26,247 nt of DNA from Anaerolineae bacterium (GCA_028277515.1 JANQGC010000340.1:1-26247), one strand, 5' to 3'; positions 1 through 9,418 are shown, numbered from the stretch's first letter. Numbers and translations are program-made. The notes: generated by a model from the letters alone, not told the origin.

Positions 1-70
1 TTACTTCATCAATAAATGCGGGGGGAAAGGACCATTCACGGCCGACCAGTAATCCAACGCGTCGTGTCAT
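1..70 (-). CDS. Start of an unrecognised protein (partial, runs off the left edge)
   Basis: Reading the minus strand from ATG at 70-68 gives 23 codons open to the window edge, beginning MTRRVGLLVGREWSFPP. A strong ribosome-binding site, AAGGAGG, lies just upstream on that strand (about 75-81). It starts 18 bases after the stop of the esterase gene, so the two are probably one operon. The beginning recalls small ATP-grasp-like proteins that start with a MxRRVGLLVG strand, but this is too little to assign a function. Confidence 0.6.
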   Translation of the reverse strand, partial: MTRRVGLLVGREWSFPPAFIDEV

Positions 71-88
71 AATTTTCCTCCTTCGATA

Positions 89-808
89 TTAATCATGGCC
101 AGCAATGTAAAGCGACAGCATCTGGTGCCACCAGGGCCAATCGTGTGCCCAGCCATCCCAAAGGCGCAAGGCATTGCCGATGCCTTTTGCCCACAGAACC
201 GTAGAAAGGCGATCGCTGCTGTAGCGCAGGCTGTCATCTCGGCCGACAACCAGGATGATATCCATACGCCGCAATGCCTCCAGCCGTCCCAAATCATGTT
301 CATTGGGAATGAAATTACAGGGGCTGTTGTAATAGATATTTTCATTGTAATAGCCATCCGTCCAGCTATCAACCTGGTAGATGCCACTCATGCCGATGGT
401 TCGGCTAACGAGGTGGGGATGGCGTAAAGTCAAATTCACGGCATGATAAGCGCCAAAACTGGCCCCGGTGGTGATCAGAAAAGGGTTACGATTTTTTTGC
501 CAGGAAAGCGGTAAAACCTCGTGCAATAAATAATTTTCATACTGCACATGCCGCCAGACCCGCTCCCCAGGATGTCGCCAGCGGGCATACCAGCTTTCCT
601 CGTCTATACTGTCAACGCAATATACTTGCAGCCAACCCCTTTCCAGGTGTTCGCCCAACGTGTTCATCATGCCCCGATCTTCCCATTCATAGAAGCGCCC
701 TTTTGATGTAGGAAAAACCAATACACGCGCTCCTGCGTGCCCAAAGATCAAGAGTTCCATATCTCGGCCCAAGGCCGGACTATACCATTGATGATATTCA
801 CGGTTCAT
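89..808 (-). CDS. Putative esterase of the alpha/beta-hydrolase (esterase D-like) fold
   Basis: A soluble protein of about 239 residues with no signal peptide. The nucleophile elbow G-A-S-F-G (in TTGASFGAYHA) fits the GxSxG motif of serine hydrolases, and a late D/H pair (VVGRDDS and the histidine in GWAHDWPWW) would complete a Ser-Asp-His triad. It resembles the PF00756 putative esterase group; the substrate cannot be told. I chose the internal ATG at 808, which gives MNREYHQWYSPALG. An in-frame ATG at 826 would add six residues, and neither has a clear Shine-Dalgarno. It is divergent from prfA and followed at 18 bases by the partial gene at the left edge. Confidence 0.75.
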   Translation of the reverse strand: MNREYHQWYSPALGRDMELLIFGHAGARVLVFPTSKGRFYEWEDRGMMNTLGEHLERGWLQVYCVDSIDEESWYARWRHPGERVWRHVQYENYLLHEVLPLSWQKNRNPFLITTGASFGAYHAVNLTLRHPHLVSRTIGMSGIYQVDSWTDGYYNENIYYNSPCNFIPNEHDLGRLEALRRMDIILVVGRDDSLRYSSDRLSTVLWAKGIGNALRLWDGWAHDWPWWHQMLSLYIAGHD

Positions 809-892
809 AAATGATGATTGTATCATCGAATTGGCTCAAATGTGATAAACCGGCATAATTGGTTGAGGCCTATATTGGAAGTGACGAATCGT

Positions 893-1966
893 ATGCTAGA
901 TAAAATTGCAGAAGTGGTAGCGCGCTTTGAAGATATTGAAAGACAGATGGCTGATCCGCAAGTTTTGGCCGATCATGTTAAGTTAACCGAATTAGCGCAG
1001 GAACGGGCGGAGATGGCCGACCTGGTTGCGGCGTACCGGCGTTATCAGAAGTTGAGCCGGGAGCTAAATGACGCCCGCGAACTTCAAGAGATGGAAGAAG
1101 ACCCGGAAATGGTCGCTTTAGCGGCCGATGAAATCGAGCGACTTGAGACAAGTTTGGAAGCATTGAAACAGAGTATGCGTATGTTATTGGTCCCCAAAGA
1201 CCCACGCGACGACAAGAATGTATACCTGGAAATCCGTGCCGGCGCCGGAGGGGATGAAGCCGGCATTTTCTGCGCCGACCTGCTGCGCATGTATACGCGT
1301 TATGCTGAAGGGCGCAACATGAAGACCCAGATCGTTAGCGAGAATCGCACAGGAGTCGGGGGATATAAAGAAGTGGTGATGGGCATTAAAGGAAAGGGTG
1401 CTTTCTCACGCTTCAAGTTTGAAAGCGGTGTCCATCGCGTACAGCGTGTGCCGGTAACGGAATCACAAGGTCGTATCCATACCAGCACGGCAACGGTAGC
1501 GGTGATGCCGGAAGTGGATGATGTCGAAATCACATTGGATGAACGAGATTTAGAGATCACGGCCGAATTTTCCTCCGGTCCGGGCGGCCAGCATATGCAA
1601 AAGAATGCCACTGCTGCTCGCATCGTACACAAGCCAAGCGGCTTGATGGTCAAGATCCAATCAGAGCGCAGCCTGACGCAGAACAAACAATTAGGAAAAG
1701 CAATTATTCAGGCGCGGCTGCAGGATATGGAAGAGGCCAAACAACATGCTGAATTGGCGGCCGATCGCAAAGCACAGGTCGGCAGCGGCGACCGCAGCGA
1801 AAAAATCCGAACCTACAATTATCCCCAATCAAGGGTGACCGACCACCGCATCGGCCTGTCCGTCCATCATTTGCCGGCGGTCATGGATGGCGATCTGGAT
1901 GCTTTTATTGATGCCCTAGTTGTTGCCGACGAGGCGGAAAAGCTGGCCGCAGCGGAATTAAGTTAA
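893..1966 (+). CDS. prfA: Peptide chain release factor 1
   Basis: Recognises UAA/UAG stop codons on the ribosome and triggers peptidyl-tRNA hydrolysis. The 357 residues match the usual RF1 length (about 360). The catalytic GGQ motif is at residues 231-233 within SSGPGGQHMQKN. The RF1-type stop-codon tripeptide PxT is present as P-V-T at 187-189 (RF1 rather than the SPF of RF2). The conserved C-terminal NYPQSRVTDHRIG is present. The reading frame is open upstream to 818, but the family start MLDKIAEVVARFEDIE at 893 is right and is preceded by GGAAGTGA at 877-884. In many bacteria prmC follows prfA; here a MaoC-type gene follows 17 bases later. Confidence 0.96.
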   Translation: MLDKIAEVVARFEDIERQMADPQVLADHVKLTELAQERAEMADLVAAYRRYQKLSRELNDARELQEMEEDPEMVALAADEIERLETSLEALKQSMRMLLVPKDPRDDKNVYLEIRAGAGGDEAGIFCADLLRMYTRYAEGRNMKTQIVSENRTGVGGYKEVVMGIKGKGAFSRFKFESGVHRVQRVPVTESQGRIHTSTATVAVMPEVDDVEITLDERDLEITAEFSSGPGGQHMQKNATAARIVHKPSGLMVKIQSERSLTQNKQLGKAIIQARLQDMEEAKQHAELAADRKAQVGSGDRSEKIRTYNYPQSRVTDHRIGLSVHHLPAVMDGDLDAFIDALVVADEAEKLAAAELS

Positions 1967-1983
1967 TAAGCGGGAAATCATAA

Positions 1984-2451
1984 ATGATGACGGATACAAT
2001 ATACGAACCGCGGGGACGTTATTTTGAACAATTTGCAGTTGGAGCCGGCCTGGTGACCGCGGCACGTACCATTACGGAAGCGGACATTGTGCGTTTTGCC
2101 GGCTTGACCGGTGACTTCAATCAGATCCACACCGATGCCGTGTATGCCTCAAACGGTCCTTTTGGCCGGCGAGTAGCTCACGGGCTGCTGGTGCAGTCAA
2201 TTGCCGTAGGCCTTGCTGTGCAGACCGGGTTCATTGAAGGTACCGTATTGGCTTTTCGTGAACTGAGCTGCAAATTCAGCTTGCCCGTGTTTATTGATGA
2301 CACGATTCATGTTAAACTTGAAGTTGTTGAAAAGAAATCGTTGCCGCGCCTGGGAGGAGGGCAGGCGGTGATGAAATACCAGGTGTTGAATCAGGAACAA
2401 AAAGTGGTTCAGCGGGGTGATTGGGTGATGCTGGTTAAAAGCATGGAATAA
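1984..2451 (+). CDS. MaoC-like (R)-specific enoyl-CoA hydratase/dehydratase
   Basis: A 155-residue single hot-dog domain. The hydratase-2 motif is visible as D-F-N-Q-I-H (GLTGDFNQIHTD), giving the Asp and His that hydrate trans-2-enoyl-CoA in this family. A following GRRVAHGLL segment is also typical of MaoC proteins. The substrate is not predictable; fatty-acid or polyester precursor metabolism is usual for the family. The start may be 1984 or the next codon, 1987; both are ATG and the ribosome-binding site is poor. It lies 17 bases after prfA and is probably co-transcribed with it. Confidence 0.88.
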   Translation: MMTDTIYEPRGRYFEQFAVGAGLVTAARTITEADIVRFAGLTGDFNQIHTDAVYASNGPFGRRVAHGLLVQSIAVGLAVQTGFIEGTVLAFRELSCKFSLPVFIDDTIHVKLEVVEKKSLPRLGGGQAVMKYQVLNQEQKVVQRGDWVMLVKSME

Positions 2452-2525
2452 GTGCTCATGTCAGGCTGCCCGGGTTAAGCGGCCGCTTGTGGAACCTTTT
2501 CCCCCATTTTGTCGTCTCCAGATCC

Positions 2526-5500
2526 ATGAGTGATCGTCAAGAAAAAGATTTATCTCCTGAAGAAAAAGAAAGCGCGCAGGCGGCTGAACAGCCGCGTGTG
2601 CCACCCCCTGCTGATCCTGATAAAGGCAATGAAGAAGAAACCATATCCTTGCTCGATCTGATTCGGGAAACTTCCGGAACGCCTGAAACGGATGCTCCTG
2701 AAGAGGAAACGGCCGAAATTCCCATTCCCCTGGTTGTGGTTCCACCTGAGGAAGATGATCCGACGGTGACACTCTCCGGCAAACCGGCCGAAAAAACTGA
2801 AAAGGGGGATCAGCCAAGCCCACTGCCTATCGCGCGTGAAGGTTTGCAAACACCGGCCGAACAGCCCCTGGTTAATGATCCGGAAGCGACCGAGGTCCAG
2901 CCCCGGGTAGCCTTTCCCGCGCGCCAACCAACTAAGCCGGTGGAAGAGGCGCGCACAGAGGTTTTCGATCCACAACAAGTCGCGGATGCACAGCCGGCCC
3001 CAACACGACGGTCCAAAGCAGTTCAGACACCAGTAAAAGAAGCGGCTCATGTGAGTGCACCGGCTGGAAGCCGCAATTGGGGTGGCTGTGTCTTACGTTT
3101 CCTTCTTTTCACATTAATCGCCGGTGTGGTGGTGCTCATGTTGTCTTTAGCGGCAGCGACGATAGGCTACACGGCCATTGCCCGCACATTGCCACCACCC
3201 AGCGAATTAAGTTCCCGGGCCAGCTCATTTGAAACGGTGCGCATATATGACCGGACCGGCGCGCTTTTATATTCGCAAGCTGATCCCAATACGGGCAACA
3301 GGCTGTATGTGCCGCTTGAGCGAATTTCGCCCCATTTGATTGATGCGACCATCGCCACAGAAGATTCCCGTTTTTACCAAAACCCCGGCTTCGATGTATT
3401 TGGGATCGCCCGGGCGATCCTCCAGGCTGCTCAAGAGGGAGAGAGCATCGCCGGGACGAGCACGATTACCCAACAGCTTGTACGTGCCGTATTATTGGAT
3501 GAAGAGGAGCGCACCGAGCGTACCTTCCGTAGAAAGGTGCGCGAGATAATCCTGGCCGCCGAAATCTCACGTACCTATGAAAAAGAAGAGATCCTGGAAC
3601 TTTATCTAAATGAAATATACTTTGGTAACCTGGCCTATGGCATTGAAGCTGCCGCGGAAACTTATTTTGATAAACCGGCCTCAGAACTAAACCTGGCCGA
3701 AGCTTCCTTGCTCGCCGGATTGCCCCAGGCGCCGGCTCTTTGGGACCCCTACAGCGCGCCCGAAAAGGCGCTTGGCCGGCAAAGCGAAGTGCTCAGTTTG
3801 ATGATTGCTGATGGGTATATTACCGTTGAAGAAGCACGCGCGGCGCAGGATGAAGCCAACCATTTGCTGGCCACAATAACGCCACCAACCGTATCCATTA
3901 GACATCCCCATTTCACATTAACTGTTTTGCAGCAAGCCGAAGATATCCTGGGTGCGCAGTCCATTTACAGGGGCGGGCTGGAGATTTACACAACCCTTGA
4001 TCCGGAGACGCAGCGCCTGGCCGAAGCGACGATCCGCGATAGCCGCGGCAACATTAATGCTGCTGGAGCTAATAATGCAGCGATGGTTGTCCTCAAACCG
4101 GATACCGGCGACATTCTGGCCCTTGTCGGCAGCGTTGATTTTCAGAATGAGGAGATTGGTGGACAGGTTAATATGGCCCTGGCGCCTCGCCAACCCGGCT
4201 CATCTATTAAACCTTTTGTTTACCTGTCGGCGATGGAAAAAGGATGGACGCCTTCAACGTTGATTTGGGATGTGCCAACCCAATTTCCGGATGGCACGAA
4301 TTCCTTTTATGAGCCAAAAAACTATGACGATCAATTTCATGGACCTTTGCGGCTGCGCCTGGCTTTAGGCAACTCTTACAACATTCCCGCAGTCAAGGCG
4401 CTGGAGTTTGTTGGGATATGTAATTTCATCAATAATAGCCAAAAACTGGGACTCACAGATTTATTGGACGATGGTTGCCAGGAAGTAGGACAGCCGCGCG
4501 ATCACGGCCTTTCCCTGGCTTTGGGTGGAGGCGAAGTTTCACCGCTGCAGATGGCCGGTGGTTTTAGTGTGCTGGCCAATGAAGGGCGTTATATGCCACC
4601 ATTTGCCATTAGCCGCATTGAAAACAGCCGGGGCGAGACTGTCTTTGAGTACACCCCGCCGGATGAATCGGCCGCTCAAGTCGTCAGGTCGGAGCATGCT
4701 TATCTCTTAAGCGATATTCTCTCGGAAGATGATGCGCGCCAACCGGCCTTTGGCCGGAACAGCAGTTTGCTCGTTCCCGGACATGATGTGGCTGTGAAGA
4801 CGGGTACCTCAGGCACTGATCGCAATGATGTGCGAGACGCCTGGACGATTGGCTATACGCCCGATGTTGTCACGGCCGTATGGGTTGGTAATACGGATAA
4901 TAACCCCATTGGTGAAGGGCAATCCGGAACGCGCGCCGCTGCTCCCATTTGGAATAGCTTTATGACCCAGTATCTAGGCGGAGGGCAAACCGCCGGCTTT
5001 AACCGTCCGGCAGGAATCGTGGAAATGGAGATTTGCGCCGATTCGGGGACCCGTCCTGGGGATGAATGTTTTAGCCGCCGGCAGGAAATTTTTGCTGCTG
5101 ATCAGCCCCCCTTAGATGCCGGCCGCGATTTCATTCAGAAGCAGCCCATTGACTTATGGACGCAGTTGCGGGCGAACAATGCCTGCTCGGAATCTGTCTA
5201 TGAAGCCAATTTCTTCACGATTCTCGTCTCTGGCAATGACAATGTGCTGCAGCGCGAACGAAACGGCGCCCAGATCTGGTTGGAACAGACGCCCGTCGGT
5301 CGTAATTGGGCGGCACGAAGGGATATCAGCCTGCCCTTACGCCTGCCACCGGAACGGGCATGTGATGCCACAACGCCACGGCCGCAGGCGCAGATCAGCC
5401 AACCTACAAATGGGTCAGAGGTCATCAATACGATAGCGGTTCAAGGCTCCGCTGGCGGGCCAAACTATGCCGGTTACCGGCTCGATTATGGCATTGGCTA

Positions 5501-5906
5501 CGAGCCAGGGGGGTGGGGAAGTATCACGGGCGTACAACCATTCGCGGTAGAGAACGGATTGCTGGCCAATTGGGATACGACCCAGGTTAATAGTTCGGGA
5601 CCGGTTACCTTGCGTCTTCTGGTATTTGGCCCGGATAATCCCTTTACACCGGAAAATGATCCCATTTTTATAGAAAAACGCACGCTGTTAACGCTCCTTC
5701 AACCGACAGCAACGCCGACGCCCACACCTACACAGACGCCGACGCCGACCCAAACACCAACCGCAACGGCAACAGCGACGCCTACTGTCACAGTTTTGCC
5801 CAGCGCAACGGCAACTTTTGTGTTTGTAACCGCAACGCCGACGCCCGGCCCGGCTACAATAGAGCCTCCGATCACGTTCACCCCGGAGCCTACAGCCTAC
5901 CCATAG
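2526..5906 (+). CDS. Class A penicillin-binding protein (glycosyltransferase/transpeptidase), PBP1A type
   Basis: Polymerises and cross-links peptidoglycan at the outer face of the membrane. From ATG 2526 it has 1126 residues, much longer than the usual 650-850. Order: an acidic, Pro/Glu/Thr-rich cytoplasmic region (about 1-180); one membrane span (about 188-218); a GT51 glycosyltransferase with catalytic Glu279 in ATEDSRFY and the TITQQLVR motif; a transpeptidase with SSIK (Ser559, Lys562), SYN (617-619) and KTGT (from Lys758). After these comes a C-terminal Ig/FN3-like segment (about 960-1055) and a tail of TPTPTQ repeats. A TTG at 2487 would add 13 residues, but ATG is preferred. GC-rich ACN/CCN codon repeats encode the tail. 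Confidence 0.94.
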   Translation: MSDRQEKDLSPEEKESAQAAEQPRVPPPADPDKGNEEETISLLDLIRETSGTPETDAPEEETAEIPIPLVVVPPEEDDPTVTLSGKPAEKTEKGDQPSPLPIAREGLQTPAEQPLVNDPEATEVQPRVAFPARQPTKPVEEARTEVFDPQQVADAQPAPTRRSKAVQTPVKEAAHVSAPAGSRNWGGCVLRFLLFTLIAGVVVLMLSLAAATIGYTAIARTLPPPSELSSRASSFETVRIYDRTGALLYSQADPNTGNRLYVPLERISPHLIDATIATEDSRFYQNPGFDVFGIARAILQAAQEGESIAGTSTITQQLVRAVLLDEEERTERTFRRKVREIILAAEISRTYEKEEILELYLNEIYFGNLAYGIEAAAETYFDKPASELNLAEASLLAGLPQAPALWDPYSAPEKALGRQSEVLSLMIADGYITVEEARAAQDEANHLLATITPPTVSIRHPHFTLTVLQQAEDILGAQSIYRGGLEIYTTLDPETQRLAEATIRDSRGNINAAGANNAAMVVLKPDTGDILALVGSVDFQNEEIGGQVNMALAPRQPGSSIKPFVYLSAMEKGWTPSTLIWDVPTQFPDGTNSFYEPKNYDDQFHGPLRLRLALGNSYNIPAVKALEFVGICNFINNSQKLGLTDLLDDGCQEVGQPRDHGLSLALGGGEVSPLQMAGGFSVLANEGRYMPPFAISRIENSRGETVFEYTPPDESAAQVVRSEHAYLLSDILSEDDARQPAFGRNSSLLVPGHDVAVKTGTSGTDRNDVRDAWTIGYTPDVVTAVWVGNTDNNPIGEGQSGTRAAAPIWNSFMTQYLGGGQTAGFNRPAGIVEMEICADSGTRPGDECFSRRQEIFAADQPPLDAGRDFIQKQPIDLWTQLRANNACSESVYEANFFTILVSGNDNVLQRERNGAQIWLEQTPVGRNWAARRDISLPLRLPPERACDATTPRPQAQISQPTNGSEVINTIAVQGSAGGPNYAGYRLDYGIGYEPGGWGSITGVQPFAVENGLLANWDTTQVNSSGPVTLRLLVFGPDNPFTPENDPIFIEKRTLLTLLQPTATPTPTPTQTPTPTQTPTATATATPTVTVLPSATATFVFVTATPTPGPATIEPPITFTPEPTAYP

Positions 5907-6027
5907 GCGTAAGGGAATAGGTTTCACTACCCCCTATTCGCTTCATCACAATTTGCGATAAGATACCAGGCACTTGCGGGCGTATTTTTCTCAAGTGCCA
6001 AGCAAAAAATAAGGTATTGAATGCCAT

Positions 6028-6759
6028 ATGAGGCAAGATAAGCAAGAACGGCCGTTGAAAGCAATATTTTTTGATTGGGATCGCACGCTGGCCTATCATG
6101 GAAACCCTGATAATACATTAGGCGACCGGTTAGCTATGATGTTCCGCAGTGTGCACTTACCCTACTCCCAAACTGAGATTGAAGCCGCATTGCAACGGTT
6201 TGAGCGCGATGTTGCAGCCGGCAAAGTTGAGCCGTTAAACAATCCCCAGACGAGACGAGAAATAAGTGGCCTGTATCGCTATCTGCTAAATGTTCTGGAT
6301 CATGAATGGGACTGGCAGCTCCTTATGCGACTATATGGCAGCTATGCTCTCCTGCCCACAACCCTGTATGAAAATTGCCGCAAGACAATTCAGGCCGTTG
6401 CTGAACAAGGGTTTCTCACCGGTATCATCTCTAACCATTCACGCTCTGCAAGGCCGGTGATTGAGGATATGGTCGGTGACCTCATTCCTTCCCGGCACAT
6501 CATCTTAAGTGAAGAGGAGGGGGTCCACAAACCGGCAAAAACGATCTTCCTGCGCGCGGCCGGTCGTCTGGGCGTCTCCCCACAGCAATGTTTATTAGTC
6601 GGCGATAATCTTCAAGTTGATGCCATTGGCGCCGTAAAAAATGGTAATTATGCCCGTGGTGTCTGGCTTGATCGCCATGAGACTTGTACCGAACAATCGC
6701 TTCCCCCCCGTGTTTATTGCATTTCATCATTAAAAGAACTGCTAAATATCCTATCCTGA
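6028..6759 (+). CDS. HAD-superfamily hydrolase (phosphatase-like)
   Basis: A 243-residue cytosolic protein with all four HAD motifs: motif I FFDWDRT (Asp16 nucleophile, Asp18), motif II IISNHS, the lysine of motif III in EGVHKPAK, and motif IV GDNLQVDAIGA for magnesium binding. The helical insert after motif I suggests a C1-capped phosphatase of the phosphoglycolate/pyrimidine 5'-nucleotidase kind; substrate unknown. ATG 6028 has an AAGG at 6011-6014, rather far upstream. It stands alone between the PBP and DUF3179 genes, 121 bases after the former. Confidence 0.85.
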   Translation: MRQDKQERPLKAIFFDWDRTLAYHGNPDNTLGDRLAMMFRSVHLPYSQTEIEAALQRFERDVAAGKVEPLNNPQTRREISGLYRYLLNVLDHEWDWQLLMRLYGSYALLPTTLYENCRKTIQAVAEQGFLTGIISNHSRSARPVIEDMVGDLIPSRHIILSEEEGVHKPAKTIFLRAAGRLGVSPQQCLLVGDNLQVDAIGAVKNGNYARGVWLDRHETCTEQSLPPRVYCISSLKELLNILS

Positions 6760-6886
6760 CACAGCAAAATATAATTCTGTTTTGCCCTATATTAATCCTT
6801 CCTGAATTGGGGAAGATTTTCCCTGGCCAGATCATCAAATGAGGGAAGCGATTATTTTGCCTGTCCACGTAATAGGAGAAGAAATA

Positions 6887-8236
6887 ATGAACCGACGGTA
6901 TATATGGCTTATTTTTGGACTGATTATTTTGTTGATAGGGGCTGGATTTGTTTTTGTGAATAATTTTATTCTTCCTTCGCAATCGTCTGAGCCGGAGGTG
7001 ATTGAAGAAGCGGCGGAGCCGGAAACGGCCGCTGAACCTGTTGAGGACACGCCATCCCCTGAGGATAGCGTCACTGACCTTACCGAAGAACCCCCCGCAG
7101 AAGGAGACGAAGTTGAGGAAAATGTGCAAGAAGAAATTCAACAAGGACCGGAAATTCTCACTGAGGATGACCGGCCGGACCGGCTACGGTTGTTGACCCA
7201 AACTTGGGAAACAAATTGGGAGAGACGAACCATCGAATATGATGAAATATTATCAGGCGGGCCGCCGCGAGATGGCATTCCTTCCATAGATGATCCCCAG
7301 TTTGTCGAGCCGGATGAGGCGGCCGAATGGCTGGTAGATAATGAACCGGTTATCGCTTTAGAGATTAATGGTGATGCGCGCGCTTATCCGCTGCAGATAG
7401 TGACCTGGCATGAAATCGTCAATGACACGGTCGGGGATGTCCCGGTAATCGTTACGTTTTGTCCTTTATGCAACTCCGCGCTCGTATTCGATCGCCGGTT
7501 TGAGGACCAAATTTTCGAGTTTGGCGTATCCGGTTTGCTGCGTAACTCCGATTTGATCATGTATGATCGCACGACGGAGACACTGTGGCAGCAGTTTACA
7601 GGAGAGGGGATCGTTGGCGATTTAGCCGGAGAGCAATTAACCTTCCTGGCCTCCTCATTGATCAGCTTCAAGGATTTTCGCGAGGCGTACCCGGAGGGTG
7701 TCGTATTGTCCCAGGATACAGGTTTTGATCGTAACTACGGCCGCAATCCCTATGTTGGCTATGACACCATCGGCCGCGACCCTTTCTTGTTCAATGGACC
7801 AACAGACGACCAGTTGGATGCCGTGGAACGCGTGGTGACCGTTTCTCTGCCTGAAGAGGGAATTGATGTCGCTTATCCATTAAGCATCCTTTCCGAAGTC
7901 GGGGCGATCAACGACAGGCAGGGCGAACAAGATTTGGTGGTCTTCCACACCGATGGTACGAGCAGCGCCTTGGGAGCCGCCGAAATTGCTGAAGGGGAAG
8001 ATGTTGGTGCCACCGGCGTATTTGATCCCAATCTCAATGGCCAAAAACTGACCTTTGTTGAAGAAGAGGGCCAGATTGTGGATGAGCAAACTGGAAGTAC
8101 CTGGAATATTGTTGGCCAGGCTATTGATGGGCCGCTAGCCGGAGAAGAACTCAACCAACTTGTCAACGGGGATCATTTCTGGTTCTCCTGGGCAGCATTC
8201 AAGCCGGATACGATCATCTACAGTGGTGATTCCTAA
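6887..8236 (+). CDS. DUF3179 domain-containing membrane-anchored protein
   Basis: 449 residues. A basic MNRR start and a hydrophobic helix (about residues 5-27) form a signal anchor, followed by an acidic Glu/Pro linker to about residue 85 and then the DUF3179 domain. Diagnostic stretches are EINGDARAYPLQIVTWHEIVND, split here as EINGDARAYPLQI and TWHEIVND, and the CPLCN motif at residues 192-196, probably a metal or redox site. The function of the family is not established. I used ATG 6887 because AGGAGA lies at 6874-6879; the upstream in-frame ATG at 6839 would put extra residues ahead of the anchor. Confidence 0.88.
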   Translation: MNRRYIWLIFGLIILLIGAGFVFVNNFILPSQSSEPEVIEEAAEPETAAEPVEDTPSPEDSVTDLTEEPPAEGDEVEENVQEEIQQGPEILTEDDRPDRLRLLTQTWETNWERRTIEYDEILSGGPPRDGIPSIDDPQFVEPDEAAEWLVDNEPVIALEINGDARAYPLQIVTWHEIVNDTVGDVPVIVTFCPLCNSALVFDRRFEDQIFEFGVSGLLRNSDLIMYDRTTETLWQQFTGEGIVGDLAGEQLTFLASSLISFKDFREAYPEGVVLSQDTGFDRNYGRNPYVGYDTIGRDPFLFNGPTDDQLDAVERVVTVSLPEEGIDVAYPLSILSEVGAINDRQGEQDLVVFHTDGTSSALGAAEIAEGEDVGATGVFDPNLNGQKLTFVEEEGQIVDEQTGSTWNIVGQAIDGPLAGEELNQLVNGDHFWFSWAAFKPDTIIYSGDS

Positions 8237-8278
8237 TAGTTCAAGAGCGCCACGCTGGTTCATCATCTTCCTTGTTTA

Positions 8279-8307
8279 TTGACAAGGGCCTGGCTTCATG
8301 TTATAAT
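8279..8307 (+). promoter_or_regulatory. Consensus sigma-70 promoter of the LacI-type gene
   Basis: TTGACA at 8279-8284 and TATAAT at 8302-8307 match both consensus hexamers perfectly with an ideal 17-base spacer. Transcription would begin near 8314, inside the operator, giving a very short leader of 10-22 bases before either candidate ATG. Confidence 0.9.
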
Positions 8308-8323
8308 GCAACCGGTTGCATTA
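8304..8323. promoter_or_regulatory. 20-bp perfect palindromic operator for the LacI-type regulator
   Basis: TAATGCAACCGGTTGCATTA is a perfect dyad with the central CG typical of LacI/GalR-family operators. It overlaps the -10 box and the expected start point, so the protein encoded just downstream probably represses itself. The same TGCAACCGGTTGCA core recurs at 9390-9403. Confidence 0.9.
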
Positions 8324-8335
8324 ATGGATTATTTC

Positions 8336-9358
8336 ATGGAAAAACCTTTGACCTTAGCGGACATCGCCGAAATTGCCGGCGTTTCAAAATCCACCGCATC
8401 CCGCGCATTGCAAGACAGCTCGCTGATCAGTGAGCCAACGAAGCAGCGCGTTCAGGAAATTGCACGTCGGCATAATTACCATCCCAATCTTGTGGCACGT
8501 AGCTTAACCAAGAAGCAAAGTTGCACTGTCGCCTTTGTGCTGCCGTTCTTGCAGAACCGGGAGCATTTGATGGACCCGTTTTTATCAAAGTTTATTTCTC
8601 ATATTGGGGTGGCATTGCGCGAGCATGATTATGATTTGTTGATATCACAAGGGTCGATGGATGACACGAATATGGGATCGCGCTATTTAAATTCTGGCCG
8701 TGCTGATGGCATCATTTTCATTGGTCGAACGACGGCCGATGAGCATTTAGTAGCACAAATGGCGACTGATGCGCCGATAGTTGTTTGGGGACCGCAGTTG
8801 TCAAAACAAACGTATTGTTCAGTAGGCATTGACAACCGGTATTGGTCAAAAAAAGCAGTCGACCATTTGCTCGGACAAGGCCGGCGAAACATCGCCTTTC
8901 TGGGCGATGATGCAAGGTGTATTGAAGTCATCCATCGTTTTGAAGGATATAAGGCAGCTTTGCAGCAGGCGGATCTGCCGGTTGATGCAGATTTAGTAAA
9001 ATATATGTCGGCCGCTGATCACGCAGGAAAAATGGCGATGCAGCAATTGTTATTGCAGGCACCAGATATTGATGGGGTGTTTGTCAATGGTGACGAAGCA
9101 GCGATCGCAGCCATGCAAGTGCTTCAGGAAAATGGTCGTTCCGTTCCAAACGATGTAGCTGTCGTCGGCTTCGACAACATCCCCATCGGTAACTATACGA
9201 CCCCGGCATTGACCACGATAAGCCAAAACCTGACGGAAGGTGCCCCTATTTTGATTCATAAGCTGCTGCAATTGATGAATGGGAAAGCGGCAGAATCTGT
9301 CACCATTCCCGGCCGGCTAGTGATACGCCAATCATGTGGAGCAGTATTTTCTAACTGA
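8336..9358 (+). CDS. LacI/GalR-family transcriptional repressor
   Basis: 340 residues: an N-terminal helix-turn-helix and hinge helix (LTLADIAEIAGVSKSTASRA, residues about 5-24; NYHPNLVARSL near 50) followed by a periplasmic-binding-protein-like sensor domain ending in a typical DVAVVGFDNIP...TTPALTTI stretch. The ligand is probably a sugar or derivative, but it cannot be read from sequence. ATG 8336 gives the family-typical start; an ATG at 8324 would add four residues, and neither has a Shine-Dalgarno. Operators lie on its own promoter and before the next gene, so that gene is the only target visible here. Confidence 0.93.
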   Translation: MEKPLTLADIAEIAGVSKSTASRALQDSSLISEPTKQRVQEIARRHNYHPNLVARSLTKKQSCTVAFVLPFLQNREHLMDPFLSKFISHIGVALREHDYDLLISQGSMDDTNMGSRYLNSGRADGIIFIGRTTADEHLVAQMATDAPIVVWGPQLSKQTYCSVGIDNRYWSKKAVDHLLGQGRRNIAFLGDDARCIEVIHRFEGYKAALQQADLPVDADLVKYMSAADHAGKMAMQQLLLQAPDIDGVFVNGDEAAIAAMQVLQENGRSVPNDVAVVGFDNIPIGNYTTPALTTISQNLTEGAPILIHKLLQLMNGKAAESVTIPGRLVIRQSCGAVFSN

Positions 9359-9389
9359 GTAAGTTGAGCGAAAATTTTTTTACCGGTGA

Positions 9390-9403
9390 TGCAACCGGTT
9401 GCA
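9390..9403. promoter_or_regulatory. Second LacI-type operator, upstream of the ParB-like gene
   Basis: TGCAACCGGTTGCA is a perfect 14-bp palindrome identical to the core at 8307-8320. It ends two bases before the ribosome-binding site of the gene at 9419. A weak promoter (TTGAGC 9364-9369, 17-base spacer, TGATGC 9387-9392) would be covered by it. Confidence 0.85.
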
Positions 9404-9418
9404 CCAGGGAGGTATTAA

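Noticed and set aside
818..892. 25-residue N-terminal extension of release factor 1
   Set aside because: Not part of the family; it overlaps the divergent esterase start, and ATG 893 gives the normal length.
2477..2488. 12-bp palindrome AAGCGGCCGCTT before the PBP gene
   Set aside because: Built on the lineage-favoured CGGCCG core; no second copy or promoter to support an operator.
5699..5881. Minus-strand open frame with Val/Gly repeats opposite the PBP tail
   Set aside because: Artefact of the Thr/Pro codon repeats on the + strand.
5915..5939. Short inverted repeat GAATAGG/CCTATTC after the PBP gene as terminator
   Set aside because: Seven-bp stem with an 11-base loop and no U-tract; too weak to call.
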